A stretch of DNA of 64,000 nucleotides from Sphingorhabdus sp. 109. GTDB lineage: Bacteria; Pseudomonadota; Alphaproteobacteria; Sphingomonadales; Sphingomonadaceae. The DNA lies in NCBI RefSeq assembly GCF_902506555.1, contig NZ_LR732707.1:3185290-3249289 (forward strand). The letters run 5' to 3'. The position numbers and the translations under genes are program-made. The notes below the pieces were generated by a model that was not told the origin of the DNA, did no database searches, and saw only the letters and a list, made by a program, of their open reading frames with translations. Below, piece after piece: positions 63,781-64,000 of the stretch (the stretch's first letter is position 1; every line of letters starts with the position of its first letter).

Positions 63781-64000
63781 ATGTCCATAGCTCATGAAGA
63801 AACCATTCTGATCGTCGATTTCGGCTCTCAGGTCACGCAGCTTATCGCCCGCCGGGTGCGCGAGGCGGGAGTCTATTCGGAGATTGCTCCGTTCAACACC
63901 GCGGAAGAAGCCTTTCACCGGCTGAAACCCAAGGGGGTCATCCTCTCCGGATCACCCGCCGGTGTGCCCGAAGAAGGCAGCCCGCGCGCGCCGGATGTGA
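63781..64000 (+). CDS. guaA: GMP synthase (glutamine-hydrolysing), 5' part only
   Basis: The first 73 codons start [20 protein letters not shown] and continue [40 protein letters not shown], which is the N-terminal part of the class I glutamine amidotransferase domain of GuaA. The enzyme converts XMP to GMP. The window ends before the catalytic Cys, so integrity of the rest cannot be judged. Confidence 0.95.
   Translation, partial: MSIAHEETILIVDFGSQVTQLIARRVREAGVYSEIAPFNTAEEAFHRLKPKGVILSGSPAGVPEEGSPRAPDV

Overview
The window looks like chromosomal DNA of a free-living alphaproteobacterium of the order Sphingomonadales (a Sphingorhabdus, Sphingopyxis or Parasphingorhabdus-type genome). The signs are an aat / DUF2155 / NDUFA12 gene string, a single long RelA/SpoT protein, a CC_3452-family secreted protein, several outer-membrane TonB-dependent receptors, moderately high GC, and sphingomonad-type intergenic palindromes. 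This is inferred from gene content only; there is no rRNA gene, and I saw no tRNA, CRISPR array, transposase or prophage gene.

Layout. 1-3.5 kb: end of aat, overlapped antisense by a DUF2155 lipoprotein gene, then NDUFA12, DUF192, a double cold-shock-domain protein and recX. 3.7-13.5 kb: a fatty-acyl-AMP ligase, a GGDEF/EAL c-di-GMP protein, an orphan ParA, arsC, a Fur-box-preceded siderophore receptor, an orphan two-[2Fe-2S] dehydrogenase subunit, a DUF2938 membrane protein and a class II aldolase. 13.8-21.7 kb is mostly housekeeping: rpsU, FKBP isomerase, rsh, an HxlR regulator divergent from a CC_3452 gene, an HD protein, a LytS/LytTR two-component pair, tadA and rpmB. 21.7-31.8 kb: a phytase-like protein, a CoA-transferase whose two subunit genes are split by a HAD-like lipoprotein gene, a serine hydrolase, a TIM-barrel protein, an acyl-CoA synthetase, an enoyl-CoA hydratase, an M14 peptidase-like protein and an EamA exporter.

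32.0-56.5 kb is a dense catabolic island. One part is a GST-VOC-ThuA-SDR operon, divergent from a Rieske oxygenase plus thioesterase. A second part is E1-alpha / E1-beta / free lipoyl protein, followed by a LuxR-type regulator. A third part holds two alcohol-dehydrogenase-like reductases (MDR), three acyl-CoA dehydrogenases, a ketosteroid-isomerase homologue with its catalytic triad intact, a DUF35 plus thiolase-like (Ltp2-type) pair, a limonene-epoxide-hydrolase-like protein and three further SDRs. It also contains a tandem pair of near-identical TonB-dependent receptors. Read together, it suggests uptake of a hydrophobic polycyclic or isoprenoid (steroid-like) compound, oxidation and double-bond isomerisation, and CoA-dependent side-chain removal. 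The substrate is not determined by the sequence, and no known steroid ring-opening genes lie in the window.

56.5-64 kb returns to core genes (DUF393, gyrB, a hotdog thioesterase, a lipoprotein, an AMP-forming ligase, a ZIP-like transporter, start of guaA). Several families of REP-like inverted repeats cluster at 60.1-63.0 kb.
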